Part shown: positions 24,127 through 33,737 of the stretch, in pieces
Numbering within the stretch: position 1 is the stretch's first letter
Layout: each line of letters starts with the position of its first letter
Assembly (NCBI RefSeq): GCF_014649835.1
Contig: NZ_BMTU01000001.1
Location: forward strand, 620,001-684,000
From: Streptomyces pilosus
GTDB lineage: Bacteria > Actinomycetota > Actinomycetes > Streptomycetales > Streptomycetaceae
Length of the DNA stretch: 64,000 nt
Direction: 5' to 3'
Notes under the pieces: model-generated
Told to the model about the DNA's origin: nothing
Databases searched by the model: none
The model's input: only the letters and a program-made list of their open reading frames with translations
Position numbers and translations under genes: made by a program

Positions 24127-25095
24127 GTGACCGACGCTTCCGCCAAGGCGCCCCGCCGGCCCGGCGAGCGGGCGCTCGCCGCGCTCGGCCTGGACGCACC
24201 CGCCCTCGACCCCGCCGACGCCTCACCGCACGCCTTCCCCGGTGGTGGCCGCTGGCGCACCGAGATCCCCTCGTGCGAGGGGCCCGAGGCGCTGGCGGTG
24301 GTGCTGAAGGAGGCCTCCCGCCTCGACGTGCCGATCCACCGGATCAGCCAGGGCAGCGGCGTCTGGATGCTGACCGACACCGAGATCACCGAGATGGTGG
24401 AGTCCACCGCGGAGCGGGACATCGAGCTCTGCCTGTTCACCGGCCCCCGCGGCACCTGGGACATCGGCGGCTCCACCCGGACCGACTCGAACGGCGCGGG
24501 GCTGCGCGCCCGGGGACACGACGCGGTCGCCGGCTGCGTCGAGGACGCGGTGCGGGCCACGGAGCTGGGCGTGAAGTGCCTGCTCGTCGCGGACGAGGGC
24601 GTGCTGTGGACGCTGCACCGGGCGCGGACGGCCGGGCTGCTGCCCGCCGACACCACGCTGAAGGTCTCGGCGCTCGTCGGACCGGTCAACCCGGCCTCGT
24701 ACGCGGTCTACGAGCGGCTCGGCGCGGACTCCGTCAACGTGCCCAGCGACCTGACGCTGGCCCATCTCACCGAGATCCGGCGGGTGTCGGCCGCCCCGAT
24801 GGACATGTACATCGAGGCCCCGGACGACCTGGGCGGCTACGTGCGGATGTACGAGGTCGCCGAGCTGATCCGGCGGGGAGCCCCGCTGTACCTGAAGTTC
24901 GGCCTGGCGAAGGCGCCCGGGATCTATCCGTACGGGCACCACATGCGGGAGCTGACCCTGGCGACCGCGAAGGAGCGCGTGCGGCGCGGCCGGCTGGCCC
25001 TGGACCTGCTCGCCCGCCACGGCGCGGACGGCGACATGGCACCGCTCGGCTCCCGGCTCCCCGGCGACCTGCACCGTTTCGAAACTCCGTCATAA
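24127..25095 (+). CDS. Unrecognised cytosolic protein in the sugar module (possible TIM-barrel enzyme)
   Basis: The 322-residue soluble protein begins at GTG 24127. Regularly spaced beta-strand-like segments (VPIHRISQGSGV, IELCLFTGP, VKCLLVADEGVLW, LKVSALVGPVNPA, ADSVNVPSDL, PMDMYIEAPDDLGG, APLYLKFGLAKAP) suggest an alpha/beta barrel. The pattern is loosely like U32-type or aldolase-type barrels, but I cannot place it. It has no signal peptide. It lies between the dehydratase pair and the ABC importer and has the shared operator just before its start, so it probably acts on the same substrate. The palindrome GTTTCGAAAC overlaps its last codons. Confidence 0.75.
   Translation: MTDASAKAPRRPGERALAALGLDAPALDPADASPHAFPGGGRWRTEIPSCEGPEALAVVLKEASRLDVPIHRISQGSGVWMLTDTEITEMVESTAERDIELCLFTGPRGTWDIGGSTRTDSNGAGLRARGHDAVAGCVEDAVRATELGVKCLLVADEGVLWTLHRARTAGLLPADTTLKVSALVGPVNPASYAVYERLGADSVNVPSDLTLAHLTEIRRVSAAPMDMYIEAPDDLGGYVRMYEVAELIRRGAPLYLKFGLAKAPGIYPYGHHMRELTLATAKERVRRGRLALDLLARHGADGDMAPLGSRLPGDLHRFETPS
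25076..25085. promoter_or_regulatory. GTTTCGAAAC palindrome before the sugar importer operon
   Basis: An exact copy of the 10-bp palindrome at 21661-21670. It overlaps the end of the preceding gene and lies 146 bp upstream of the binding-protein start. The 126 bp between 25096 and 25221 hold no gene and must contain the importer promoter. Confidence 0.55.
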
Positions 25096-25230
25096 CGTTC
25101 CGGAAAAGCGACTTCACAGAAGCAGACACAGCCGCGCACAATCCCACACACCTGATCTCGGCCCTCCGGCTCCACCTCCCCCCGCAGACGCCTCGACCGA
25201 CCCCGCCCACAGACATCAAGGATGATGATC

Positions 25231-26343
25231 ATGCGTAATCGCAGAGCCGCACTCGCCGCCGCGGCCACGGCCGCCTCCCTCGCCCTCACCCTCACCGCCT
25301 GCGGGCAGAACAGCGAGGGCGGCAGCGAGGACGACAAGGGAGGCTCCGAGGGAGCCACCATCGGCGTCGCGATGCCGACCAAGTCCTCCGAGCGCTGGAT
25401 CGCCGACGGCAACAACGTCGTCGAGAACCTCAAGTCCAAGGGCTACAAGACCAAGCTGGTCTACGGCGAGGACGACCCCGACCAGCAGGTCTCGCAGATC
25501 GAGAACCTGATCACGCAGGGCGTGGACGCGCTGATCGTCGCCGCCATCGACAACAAGTCCATGAACAACGTGCTGCAGCAGGCCAAGGACGCCGACATCC
25601 CGGTGATCTCCTACGACCGCCTGATCCTCGGCACGGAGAACGTGGGCTACTACGCCTCCTTCGACAACGAGAAGGTCGGCGAGCTCCAGGGCACCTACAT
25701 CGTCGAGAAGCTCGGCCTGAAGGACGGCAGCAAGAAGGGCCCCTTCAACATCGAGCTGTTCGCCGGCTCCAACGACGACAACAACACCCGCTACTTCTTC
25801 CAGGGCGCCATGAACGTCCTGAAGCCCTACATCGACAAGAAGCAGCTCGTCGTGAAGTCCCGGCAGACCGAGCTGAACCAGGTCACCACCCTGCGCTGGG
25901 ACGGCGGCACCGCCCAGAAGCGCATGGACGACATCCTGACCTCGGCCTACCGCAGCGACCGGGTGGACGCGGTGCTCTCGCCGTACGACGGCATCTCCAT
26001 CGGCATCCTGTCGTCCCTGAAGTCGGACGGCTACGGCTCGGCGAGCAAGCCGCTGCCGGTCGTCACCGGCCAGGACGCCGAGGTCGCCTCGGTGAAGTCC
26101 ATCATCGCCGACGAGCAGTCGATGACCGTCTACAAGGACACCCGCGAACTCGCCCGGGTCGCCTCCGACATGGTCGACGCGCTGCTCAACGACAAGAAGC
26201 CCGAGACCAACGACACCGAGACCTACGACAACGGTGCCAAGGTCGTCCCGGCCTTCCTCCTGGAGCCGGTCGCGGTCGACAAGGAGAACTACCAGAAGGT
26301 CGTCGTCGACTCCGGCTACATCAAGCAGAGCGACCTCAACTGA
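25231..26343 (+). CDS. Sugar-binding lipoprotein of an ABC importer (ChvE/XylF-like)
   Basis: The 370-residue lipoprotein has the signal [10 protein letters not shown] and lipobox LTAC, with lipidated Cys24. The periplasmic-binding-protein type 1 domain begins [20 protein letters not shown] and resembles ChvE and xylose/arabinose/galactose binding proteins ([32 protein letters not shown]). It captures sugar outside the membrane for the downstream ATPase and permease. Start ATG 25231 gives the best spacing to AAGGA (25218-25222); ATGs at 25222 and 25225 are alternatives. First gene of a three-gene importer. Confidence 0.92.
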   Translation: MRNRRAALAAAATAASLALTLTACGQNSEGGSEDDKGGSEGATIGVAMPTKSSERWIADGNNVVENLKSKGYKTKLVYGEDDPDQQVSQIENLITQGVDALIVAAIDNKSMNNVLQQAKDADIPVISYDRLILGTENVGYYASFDNEKVGELQGTYIVEKLGLKDGSKKGPFNIELFAGSNDDNNTRYFFQGAMNVLKPYIDKKQLVVKSRQTELNQVTTLRWDGGTAQKRMDDILTSAYRSDRVDAVLSPYDGISIGILSSLKSDGYGSASKPLPVVTGQDAEVASVKSIIADEQSMTVYKDTRELARVASDMVDALLNDKKPETNDTETYDNGAKVVPAFLLEPVAVDKENYQKVVVDSGYIKQSDLN

Positions 26344-26375
26344 CCCCCGCCCACCCCTGACTGGAAGGCACGACC

Positions 26376-27926
26376 ATGGCGGGACCCGTCCTGGAAATGC
26401 GCTCGATCGTCAAGACCTTTCCCGGCGTCAAGGCGCTGTCGGACGTCACCCTGACCGTCCGGCAGGGCGAGGTCCACGCCATCTGCGGCGAGAACGGCGC
26501 CGGCAAGTCGACCCTGATGAAGGTCCTCTCCGGCGTCCACCCGCACGGCACCTACGAGGGGGAGGTCCTCTTCGAGGAGGAGGTCTGCCGGTTCAAGGAC
26601 ATCCGGGCCAGCGAGCAGCACGGCATCGTGATCATCCACCAGGAGCTGGCCCTGGTGCCCTATCTGTCCATCGCCGAGAACATCTTCCTCGGCAACGAGC
26701 ACGCCACCCGCGGTTTCATCAACTGGAACGAGACCCTCAGGCACGCGGCCGAACTGCTGCGCCGGGTGGGGCTCGACGAGCACCCCGAGACCCGCGTCGC
26801 CGACATCGGTGTGGGCAAGCAGCAGCTGGTGGAGATCGCCAAGGCGCTGTCGAAGAAGGTGAAACTGCTCATCCTCGACGAGCCGACCGCGGCGCTCAAC
26901 GACGAGGACAGCGGCAAGCTCCTCGACCTGATCCTCCAGCTGAAGGAACAGGGCATCACCTCCATCATCATCTCCCACAAGCTGAACGAGATCCGCCGGG
27001 TCGCCGACTCGGTGACGATCCTGCGCGACGGGCGGACCATCGAGACGCTCGACGTGAAGGCCGCCGCCACCAGCGAGGACCGGATCATCAGCGGCATGGT
27101 CGGCCGGGACCTGGAGCACCGCTTCCCGGAGCGGACCCCGCACCACCCGGAGGAGGGCACCGCCCCCGCCCTGGAGGTCCGCAACTGGACCGTGCACCAC
27201 CCCATCGACCAGCAGCGCAAGGTCGTCGACGACGTGTCGCTGACGGTCCGGCGCGGCGAGATCGTCGGCATCGCCGGCCTGATGGGCGCCGGCCGCACCG
27301 AGCTCGCCATGAGCATCTTCGGCCGCACCTACGGCCGGTACGCGGGCGGCACGGTCCTCAAGGACGGCCGGGAGATCCGGACGAGGACCGTCCCGGACGC
27401 GGTCGGGCACGGCATCGCGTACGTCACCGAGGACCGCAAGCACTACGGCCTGAACCTCATCGACACCATCAACCGCAACATCTCGCTCAGCGCCCTCGGG
27501 AAGGTCGCCCGCCGGGGTGTGGTGGACGAGCACGAGGAGCGGCAGGTCGCCGAGGGCTTCCGGAAGTCGATGAACATCAAGGCGCCGACGGTGTTCGAGC
27601 CGGTGGGCAAGCTGTCCGGCGGCAACCAGCAGAAGGTCGTGCTCAGCAAGTGGATCTTCGCGGGTCCCGACGTGCTGATCCTCGACGAGCCGACCCGCGG
27701 CATCGACGTCGGCGCCAAGTACGAGATCTACACGGTCATCGACCAGTTGGCCGCCCAGGGCAAGGCGGTCGTCTTCATCTCCTCCGAGCTGCCCGAGCTG
27801 CTCGGCATGTGCGACCGCATCTACACGATGGCCGCAGGACGGCTGACCGGTGAGTTCTCGCGGGCCGAGGCCTCCCAGGAATCGCTGATGCGTCAGATGA
27901 CGAAGGACAAAGAGGTATCCCGATGA
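26376..27926 (+). CDS. Sugar ABC importer ATPase with two ABC domains (GguA/MmsA type)
   Basis: The 516-residue ATPase contains two fused nucleotide-binding domains. Domain 1 has Walker [10 protein letters not shown] (38-46), the signature-like [15 protein letters not shown] and Walker [12 protein letters not shown]. Domain 2 has the degenerate Walker [14 protein letters not shown], the canonical signature [14 protein letters not shown] and Walker [13 protein letters not shown]. This duplicated layout is the sugar (CUT2) class that imports ribose, xylose, arabinose and galactose. It starts 32 bp after the binding-protein stop and overlaps the permease start by 4 bp. Confidence 0.95.
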   Translation: MAGPVLEMRSIVKTFPGVKALSDVTLTVRQGEVHAICGENGAGKSTLMKVLSGVHPHGTYEGEVLFEEEVCRFKDIRASEQHGIVIIHQELALVPYLSIAENIFLGNEHATRGFINWNETLRHAAELLRRVGLDEHPETRVADIGVGKQQLVEIAKALSKKVKLLILDEPTAALNDEDSGKLLDLILQLKEQGITSIIISHKLNEIRRVADSVTILRDGRTIETLDVKAAATSEDRIISGMVGRDLEHRFPERTPHHPEEGTAPALEVRNWTVHHPIDQQRKVVDDVSLTVRRGEIVGIAGLMGAGRTELAMSIFGRTYGRYAGGTVLKDGREIRTRTVPDAVGHGIAYVTEDRKHYGLNLIDTINRNISLSALGKVARRGVVDEHEERQVAEGFRKSMNIKAPTVFEPVGKLSGGNQQKVVLSKWIFAGPDVLILDEPTRGIDVGAKYEIYTVIDQLAAQGKAVVFISSELPELLGMCDRIYTMAAGRLTGEFSRAEASQESLMRQMTKDKEVSR

Positions 27927-29158
27927 GCACAGTCACCGACAAGACCCCGGCCGCCGCGCCGCCGGGCCGGAACGGATCGGGTGACGGCCTGCTCCAGCTG
28001 ATGCTGGACGGTATGCGCCGCAACATGCGGCAGTACGGCATGCTGATCGCGCTCGGCCTGATCGTGGCGCTGTTCGCGGTGTGGACCGACGGCGACCTGC
28101 TGCTGCCGCGCAACGTCTCCAACCTGGTGCTCCAGAACAGCTACATCCTGATCCTCGCGATCGGCATGATGCTGGTCATCATCGCGGGCCACATCGACCT
28201 GTCGGTCGGCTCGCTGACCGCGTTCGTCGGCTCCATGGCCGCGGTGTTCATGGTCAGGAACGACATACCGTGGCCGCTCGCGGTGGTGCTGTGCCTGCTG
28301 GTGGGCGCCATCGCGGGAGCGATCCAGGGCTGGTTCATCGCCTACGGCGGCATACCGTCGTTCATCGTGACCCTCGCGGGCATGCTCACCTTCCGCGGTC
28401 TCACCGAGATCTTCCTTGAGGGGCAGACCCTCGGCCCCTTCCCCAAGGGCCTGCAGAAGGTCGCCAACGGCTTCATGCCCGAGGTCGGTCCCGAGACGAA
28501 CTACCACAACCTCACCCTGCTCCTCGGTCTCGCCCTGATCGGGCTCGTCGTCCTCCAGGAGGTCCGCGACCGCCGGCGCCAGAAGGAGTTCGCCCTCGAC
28601 GTCCTGCCGGCCAAGCTGTTCCTGCTCAAGCTCGTCGCGCTCGCCTCCGCCGTTCTCGTGGTGACGATGCTGCTGGCCAGCTACAAGGGCGCCCCGATCG
28701 TGCTGCTGATCCTCGGCGCGCTGCTCGTCGGCTTCGGCTACGTGATGCGCAACGCCGTCATCGGCCGCCACATCTACGCCATCGGCGGCAACCTGCCCGC
28801 GGCCAAGCTGTCGGGCGTGCGGGACAAGAAGGTCACCTTCCTGGTGTTCCTGAACATGGGCATGCTCGCGGCCCTGGCGGGTCTGGTCTTCGCCGCCCGC
28901 TTCAACGCGGCCTCTCCCAAGGCCGGACTCAACTTCGAGCTGGAGGCCATCGCGGCCGCCTTCATCGGCGGCGCGTCGATGGCCGGCGGTGTCGGCACGG
29001 TCCTCGGCGCGATCATCGGCGGCCTGGTCCTGGGCGTGCTGAACAACGGTATGAACCTCGTCGGCATCGGCACCGACTGGCAGCAGGTCATCAAGGGCCT
29101 GGTCCTGCTGGCGGCGGTCGGCTTCGACGTGTGGAACAAGCGCAAGGTCGGTTCGTAA
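27923..29158 (+). CDS. Sugar ABC importer permease (GguB/MmsB type)
   Basis: The 411-residue integral membrane protein has about ten hydrophobic helices and CUT2 permease motifs ([60 protein letters not shown]). A central charged loop ([13 protein letters not shown]) is typical of the long MmsB/XylH type. It forms the membrane channel with the upstream ATPase, and ATG 27923 overlaps that gene by 4 bp. A hairpin follows 9 bp after the stop. Confidence 0.95.
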   Translation: MSTVTDKTPAAAPPGRNGSGDGLLQLMLDGMRRNMRQYGMLIALGLIVALFAVWTDGDLLLPRNVSNLVLQNSYILILAIGMMLVIIAGHIDLSVGSLTAFVGSMAAVFMVRNDIPWPLAVVLCLLVGAIAGAIQGWFIAYGGIPSFIVTLAGMLTFRGLTEIFLEGQTLGPFPKGLQKVANGFMPEVGPETNYHNLTLLLGLALIGLVVLQEVRDRRRQKEFALDVLPAKLFLLKLVALASAVLVVTMLLASYKGAPIVLLILGALLVGFGYVMRNAVIGRHIYAIGGNLPAAKLSGVRDKKVTFLVFLNMGMLAALAGLVFAARFNAASPKAGLNFELEAIAAAFIGGASMAGGVGTVLGAIIGGLVLGVLNNGMNLVGIGTDWQQVIKGLVLLAAVGFDVWNKRKVGS

Positions 29159-29167
29159 GTCAGCCCC

Positions 29168-29191
29168 GGGCCCCGCCGGACGGCGGGGCCC
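29168..29191 (+). terminator. Hairpin between importer permease and secreted epimerase
   Basis: Perfect 10-bp arms GGGCCCCGCC and GGCGGGGCCC enclose a GGAC tetraloop. A pyrimidine-rich run with several T residues follows. It may be a terminator or an attenuator, since the epimerase gene starts only 54 bp after the permease. Confidence 0.65.
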
Positions 29192-29212
29192 CTTCCCTTC
29201 CGGGAGCGGCAC

Positions 29213-30373
29213 ATGGAACTGAACAGACGCACGGTCATCGCGGGAGCCGGAGCGGCGGCGGCCGGTGTGGCCGCCGGCTCCGCCTTCGGCGGGACGGCCC
29301 ACGCCTCACCGGGCCGGGGGAAGCCGGCGCGCAGCCTCTTCGGCCGGCTCGCCGACGGCACCAAGGTCCACAGCTGGTCACTGGAGAACGGCGGGACCCG
29401 CATGCGGGTCCTCTCCTACGGCGGCATCGTCCAGTCCCTGGAGATCCCCGACCGCCGCGGCCGGCACGCCAACGTCTCCCTCGGCTTCGACACCCTCGAG
29501 GAGTACGTCGCCTCCAGCCCGTACTTCGGCGCCCTGATCGGCCGCTACGGCAACCGCATCGGCCGGGGCCGCTTCACCCTCGACGGCAAGGAGTACCAGC
29601 TCTCCGTCAACGACGGCGAGAACAGCCTGCACGGCGGCGCACAGGGCTTCGACAAGCGGGTCTGGGACGTCGAGCCCTTCACCCGCGGCTCGGACGTCGG
29701 CCTCCACCTGTACTACACCGCCGTCGACGGGGAGATGGGCTACCCGGGCACCCTGCGCACCAAGGTCACCTACACCCTCACCCGCGGCGGCGACTGGCGT
29801 GTCGACTACGAGGCCACCACCGACAAGCCCACCGTCGTCAACCTCACCAGCCACGTCTACTGGAACCTCGCCGGTGAGGGCAGCGGCTCGGTGTACGACC
29901 ACGAGCTGTCCATCGCCGCCTCCCGCTACACGCCGGTCGACTCCGGACTGATCCCCACCGGCGAACTGGCGCGGGTCGCGGGCACCCCCTTCGACTTCCG
30001 CCGTGCCAAGCCGGTCGGCCGGGACATCCGCACCGCGCACCAGCAGGTGCTGTACGGGCAGGGCTTCGACCACAACTGGGTGCTGGACAAGGGCATCACC
30101 ACGCGTCCCGAGCACGCCGCCACCCTGCGCGACCCGGCCTCCGGCCGCACCCTGCGCATCGCCACCGGCGAGCCGGGGCTCCAGTTCTACTCCGGCAACT
30201 TCCTCGACGGCACCCTCGTCGGCAGCGGCGGCCGGGTGTACCGGCAGGGCGACGGACTGTGCCTGGAGACCCAGCACTTCCCCGACGCGCCGAACCGGCC
30301 GTCGTTCCCGTCGACCGTGCTGCGGCCGGGAGAGACCTACCGGACGACGACGGTCCACTCGTTCCGGGCGTGA
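29213..30373 (+). CDS. Exported aldose 1-epimerase with Tat-type signal
   Basis: The 386-residue mutarotase paralogue has an N-terminal MELNRRTVIAGAGAAAAG twin-arginine signal, so it is exported folded. Family motifs are RYGNRIGRGRF, SLHGGAQGFDKRVW, VVNLTSHVYWNLAGEG (the catalytic His is the one in TSHVYW) and LETQHFPDAPN (catalytic Glu). It probably equilibrates sugar anomers outside the cell before uptake by the importer just upstream. It differs from the cytosolic copy at 15 kb in its signal and a longer central loop. Confidence 0.92.
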   Translation: MELNRRTVIAGAGAAAAGVAAGSAFGGTAHASPGRGKPARSLFGRLADGTKVHSWSLENGGTRMRVLSYGGIVQSLEIPDRRGRHANVSLGFDTLEEYVASSPYFGALIGRYGNRIGRGRFTLDGKEYQLSVNDGENSLHGGAQGFDKRVWDVEPFTRGSDVGLHLYYTAVDGEMGYPGTLRTKVTYTLTRGGDWRVDYEATTDKPTVVNLTSHVYWNLAGEGSGSVYDHELSIAASRYTPVDSGLIPTGELARVAGTPFDFRRAKPVGRDIRTAHQQVLYGQGFDHNWVLDKGITTRPEHAATLRDPASGRTLRIATGEPGLQFYSGNFLDGTLVGSGGRVYRQGDGLCLETQHFPDAPNRPSFPSTVLRPGETYRTTTVHSFRA

Positions 30374-30383
30374 GCCCCCGTCA

Positions 30384-30428
30384 CGCGCCGCCGTCACATT
30401 CTCCTCACATGAGCTGAACGGCGGCGCG
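30384..30428 (+). repeat. Long-loop inverted repeat after the secreted epimerase
   Basis: Perfect 11-bp arms CGCGCCGCCGT (30384-30394) and ACGGCGGCGCG (30418-30428) are separated by 23 nt of unusually AT-rich sequence containing TCACA repeats. It is followed almost at once by a second, stronger hairpin. Confidence 0.55.
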
Positions 30429-30442
30429 CGCCGCTCCGTACT

Positions 30443-30480
30443 CCTGGGTGGCCCGTGCTCCCCCGCGCGGGCCACCCAGG
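30443..30480 (+). terminator. Strong hairpin terminating the sugar import unit
   Basis: Perfect 13-bp arms CCTGGGTGGCCCG (30443-30455) and CGGGCCACCCAGG (30468-30480) have a 12-nt loop, 70 bp after the epimerase stop and 51 bp before the aminotransferase start. Confidence 0.8.
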
Positions 30481-30530
30481 CATGACGGTCCCGACACGTC
30501 CCCGGCGGGCCCGCCGTACACGGAGGTTCC

Positions 30531-32279
30531 ATGGCCGACAACGTCGCCTCGTTGTTCCGCAGCACCGCGGCGCACAGTCCGTCGATGGCGGCGCTGGCAC
30601 GGGAGAGCGACGGGGCCGGGCCGGTGGACTTCTGCATCCCCTGCAATCCGTACTTCCCCACCCCCGCCATGTTCGAGGACATGGCGGCGCGGCTGCGCGA
30701 CATCATCACGTACTACCCGAGCGGCGCCGACACCATCACCGCCGAGCTGTGCAGCCTGCTGCAGCTCCCGCCGCAGTGCGTGGCGATGGGCAACGGTTCG
30801 ACGGAGCTGATCACCTGGATCGACCACCTCCTGGTCCGGGAGTCCCTCGCCGTGCCCGTCCCGACCTTCGGCCGCTGGACCGACCAGCCCATGGAGACGG
30901 GCAAGCGGGTCGACATGTTCCCGCTCCAGGAGTCCGGCGGCTTCGCCCTCGACCTGGCGCAGTACGCGGAGTTCATCCGGGCCCGGGGGACCCGGGTGGC
31001 GGTGATCTGCAACCCGAACAACCCCGACGGCGGCTTCCTGCACAAGCACGCGGTGGTGCAGTTCATGGACGCGATGGCCGACCTGGACCTGGTGGTGATC
31101 GACGAGTCGTTCCTGGAGTTCGCCGACGCCGAGGTGGAACCGTCGGTGGTGCAGGAGGCGATGCTGCGGCCCAACGTCATCGTGCTGCGCAGCCTGGGGA
31201 AGAACTTCGGCCTGCACGGCATCCGCTTCGGCTACCTGGTCGCCAACCCGGCGCTCGCGGGCAGGATCCGCTCCATGCTCCCCAAGTGGAACCTCAACTC
31301 CTTCGCCGAGCACGTGGTGTTCATGCTGAAGGAGCACGGCGCCGAGTACGCGCAGAGCCTGCACCAGGTGCGCCGCGACCGGATGGACATGTCCGGCCAG
31401 CTCTCCTCGCTGCCCGGGCTGACGGTCTACCCGTCCCAGGGCAACTTCCTCTTCGTGCGCCTGCCCGTGGGCGCCGAGGGAACCGTGGTCCGGGACCGGA
31501 TGCTCACCGAGCACCGGATCCTGGTCCGCGAGTGCGGCAACAAGATCGGCTCGTCCAGCCGCTTCCTGCGTCTCGTGGTGCGCCCCCAGGTGGACGTACG
31601 CCGCCTGGTGTCCGGCCTGGAACAGGTGCTCTACGGGACGTCCAGGAGGGGAGCCGCCGTGCCCGAGCAGGCCGGCGGGACCGGCTACAGCTCGGGTACG
31701 GCGGCGGTGGACCGCCTGGTGAGCGAGACCAACGGCGCCGGCATGCGGGGACTCGCCGCGCAGGCCGCCGCTCCGGGGCTCGCCGCCGCTCCGGGCGCCG
31801 GCACCGGCATGCCGCTCCCCGCCGCCGCGTCCACCGTCACGGCGGACCCGGCCGGCGGGATGCCGGTGCCGGCCGCGGCGTCGGCGGGGGCGCCGGGTCT
31901 TCCGCAGCCGGCGACCCAGCCCGTCGACCGGCCGGTACCGCAGGCGGTGCCGCAGCCGGCGTCGCAGGTCGTACCGCAGCCGGTACCGCAGGTGGTGCCG
32001 CAGCCCGCGCCCCAGCAGTTCCCGGAGCCGCTTCCGCAGCCCGTGCCGATGCCCGCCCAGCCGCTCGCCCCGCCCGCCCAGCCACTCGCCCCGGCCGCCT
32101 CGGCACCGATGCCCGCTGCGGCGTACCCGGCACCGACCCCGCCCGGCGTCCCCGCCCGCGGCGGCCTGACAGCCGCCCAGGTCAGGGGCACCGACGGCCT
32201 CTCCATGGCCCCGGCGACGGGCTGGCCGGGCCCCCAGACCGCCTGGCCCAACGCCGCCGGGATGGGCCAGGCACTCTGA
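30531..32279 (+). CDS. PLP-dependent class I/II aminotransferase with a long Pro/Gln-rich tail
   Basis: The 582-residue protein has a fold-type I core at about residues 30-370, resembling histidinol-phosphate aminotransferase and CobD-type enzymes. Visible motifs are YYPSGADTITAEL, GNGSTELI, ICNPNNPDGGFL, VVIDESFLEF and the PLP lysine Lys224 in RSLGKNFGLHGIRFGYL. From about 375 to the end it is low-complexity Ala/Pro/Gln (repeated PQPVPQ-like units near 465-520), with no known domain. The tail adds some 200 residues to the normal size. The true substrate is unknown. It lies next to the mce region and convergent with the GH43 genes. Confidence 0.85.
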   Translation: MADNVASLFRSTAAHSPSMAALARESDGAGPVDFCIPCNPYFPTPAMFEDMAARLRDIITYYPSGADTITAELCSLLQLPPQCVAMGNGSTELITWIDHLLVRESLAVPVPTFGRWTDQPMETGKRVDMFPLQESGGFALDLAQYAEFIRARGTRVAVICNPNNPDGGFLHKHAVVQFMDAMADLDLVVIDESFLEFADAEVEPSVVQEAMLRPNVIVLRSLGKNFGLHGIRFGYLVANPALAGRIRSMLPKWNLNSFAEHVVFMLKEHGAEYAQSLHQVRRDRMDMSGQLSSLPGLTVYPSQGNFLFVRLPVGAEGTVVRDRMLTEHRILVRECGNKIGSSSRFLRLVVRPQVDVRRLVSGLEQVLYGTSRRGAAVPEQAGGTGYSSGTAAVDRLVSETNGAGMRGLAAQAAAPGLAAAPGAGTGMPLPAAASTVTADPAGGMPVPAAASAGAPGLPQPATQPVDRPVPQAVPQPASQVVPQPVPQVVPQPAPQQFPEPLPQPVPMPAQPLAPPAQPLAPAASAPMPAAAYPAPTPPGVPARGGLTAAQVRGTDGLSMAPATGWPGPQTAWPNAAGMGQAL

Positions 32280-32303
32280 GCCCCACCGGGGCAGCCTCTC
32301 GGG

Positions 32304-33737
32304 CTACGCCGGGCTGAGTCTCCACTGTTGGCAGCCGTTGTTCAGCCAGGTCCACTGGCGTACGTCGGCGCCGTCCGCGGCGGAGCAGTCGGCGACGTCG
32401 GCGACCTTGCCGGTCGCCTGGTTGACGATCCGGACGTGACCGCCGTCGGTGGCCACGAACCGGAAGCGCTGACAGGTGTTGTTCAGCCACGACCACTGAC
32501 GCAGGTCGGCGCCGTCCGCGGCGGAGCAGTTCTCGGTGTCCAGCACCTTGCCGGTGGCGGCGCTCACCAGCCGGTGGGTGTCGTCGCCGAGGTCCTCCAG
32601 CCGCCAGCGCTGGTGGGCGCCGCCGTCGCAGGCGTACTGCCGCACATCGGCACCGTCCGCGGTGGAACCGCCTGCCAGACCAAGGCACTTGCCGCTGTTG
32701 CGGTTGGTGAGGGTGTAGGTGGTGGAGGCGGTGGACGGCTCGCCGGAGGGCCCGGCCTGGCTCGCCCCGAGACGGACGGGCGTGCCGAGGTTCGGGGAGC
32801 CGTCCGCGTTCCAGGTGAACTTCTGCGCCCGCGCCGTACGCCCGTTGTCGCAGCCGTCGGAGGCGGAGTCGTTGGCGTGGTAGACGATCCAGTTCTCCGT
32901 CCCGTCCGGTGAGGTGAAGAACCCGTTGTGGCCAGGCCCGTAGACACCGTTGCCGTCGCTGCGCCGGAAGACGGGCGTGGACTTCTTGGTCCAGGACGAG
33001 GCGGACGTGGGGTCCGGCCCGGAGAGGGTGAGCTGCCCGAGTGCGTAGTCGGGCGTCCAGCAGCCGCTGGCGGAGTACACGAGGAAGGTACGCCCGCCCC
33101 GCTGGAGGATCTCCGGTCCCTCGTTGACGGTGCCGCCCTGCCGTTCCCAGTCGTAGGTGGGCGTGGAGACGGTGGAGAAGGACGAACTCACCGTGTAGGG
33201 GTTCGACATGCGCGCGGCGACGACGTTCTGCGTCCCGTTGTGCGTGCTGCCGAAGAGGTACAGCTGCCCGTTGATGGTCGCGACCGTCGGGTCCAGCATC
33301 CAGGAGGAGTTGAGCTGCCCCTTGTAGCCGTAGGGCCCCATGGGATCGGCCCCGGTGCTCTCCAGTACGTGACTGCGCTGGGTGGGGTTGTAGTCGGCGA
33401 CGTTCTGCCCGGCGACGTAGTACAGGTACCAGCGCCCGTTGAGGTAGTGCAGTTCCGGCGCCCAGATGTTGCAGCACCGGGAGGCCGCGTCGCCCTGCCA
33501 CACCTGCACGCTGGGAGCGGTGGCGAGACCGGCCAGGGTGGGCGACTTGCGCAGGGTGATGACGTCGGTCCAGGACGTGCTGACCAGGTAGTAGTGGCCG
33601 TCGTGGTGGACGATCCAGGGGTCGGCGCCCTTCTGGGCCTTGACGGGATTGCTGAACGAGGCCGCCTGCGCGGACGACTGCCCGAAGGAGAGGGCGAGCA
33701 GCAACGCGGCCAGCAGGATCAGTAGGCGACGGGCCAT
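32304..33737 (-). CDS. Secreted GH43 arabinanase/arabinofuranosidase with C-terminal ricin-type (CBM13) domain
   Basis: The 477-residue protein has a Sec signal (MARRLLILLAALLLALSFG...AQA), then a five-bladed GH43 domain. Acidic residues fit the family: Asp39 (KGADPWIV), Asp149 (WMLDPTV) and Glu206 (VNEGPEIL). From about residue 350, a beta-trefoil carbohydrate-binding domain has three QxW-type repeats (HQRWRLE, CQRFRFV, CQQWRLS) and repeated Asp-Gly-Ala-Asp segments. It should bind plant polysaccharide and release arabinose. ATG 33737 lies inside the end of the upstream GH43 gene (19-bp overlap), so translation is coupled. Confidence 0.9.
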   Translation of the reverse strand: MARRLLILLAALLLALSFGQSSAQAASFSNPVKAQKGADPWIVHHDGHYYLVSTSWTDVITLRKSPTLAGLATAPSVQVWQGDAASRCCNIWAPELHYLNGRWYLYYVAGQNVADYNPTQRSHVLESTGADPMGPYGYKGQLNSSWMLDPTVATINGQLYLFGSTHNGTQNVVAARMSNPYTVSSSFSTVSTPTYDWERQGGTVNEGPEILQRGGRTFLVYSASGCWTPDYALGQLTLSGPDPTSASSWTKKSTPVFRRSDGNGVYGPGHNGFFTSPDGTENWIVYHANDSASDGCDNGRTARAQKFTWNADGSPNLGTPVRLGASQAGPSGEPSTASTTYTLTNRNSGKCLGLAGGSTADGADVRQYACDGGAHQRWRLEDLGDDTHRLVSAATGKVLDTENCSAADGADLRQWSWLNNTCQRFRFVATDGGHVRIVNQATGKVADVADCSAADGADVRQWTWLNNGCQQWRLSPA

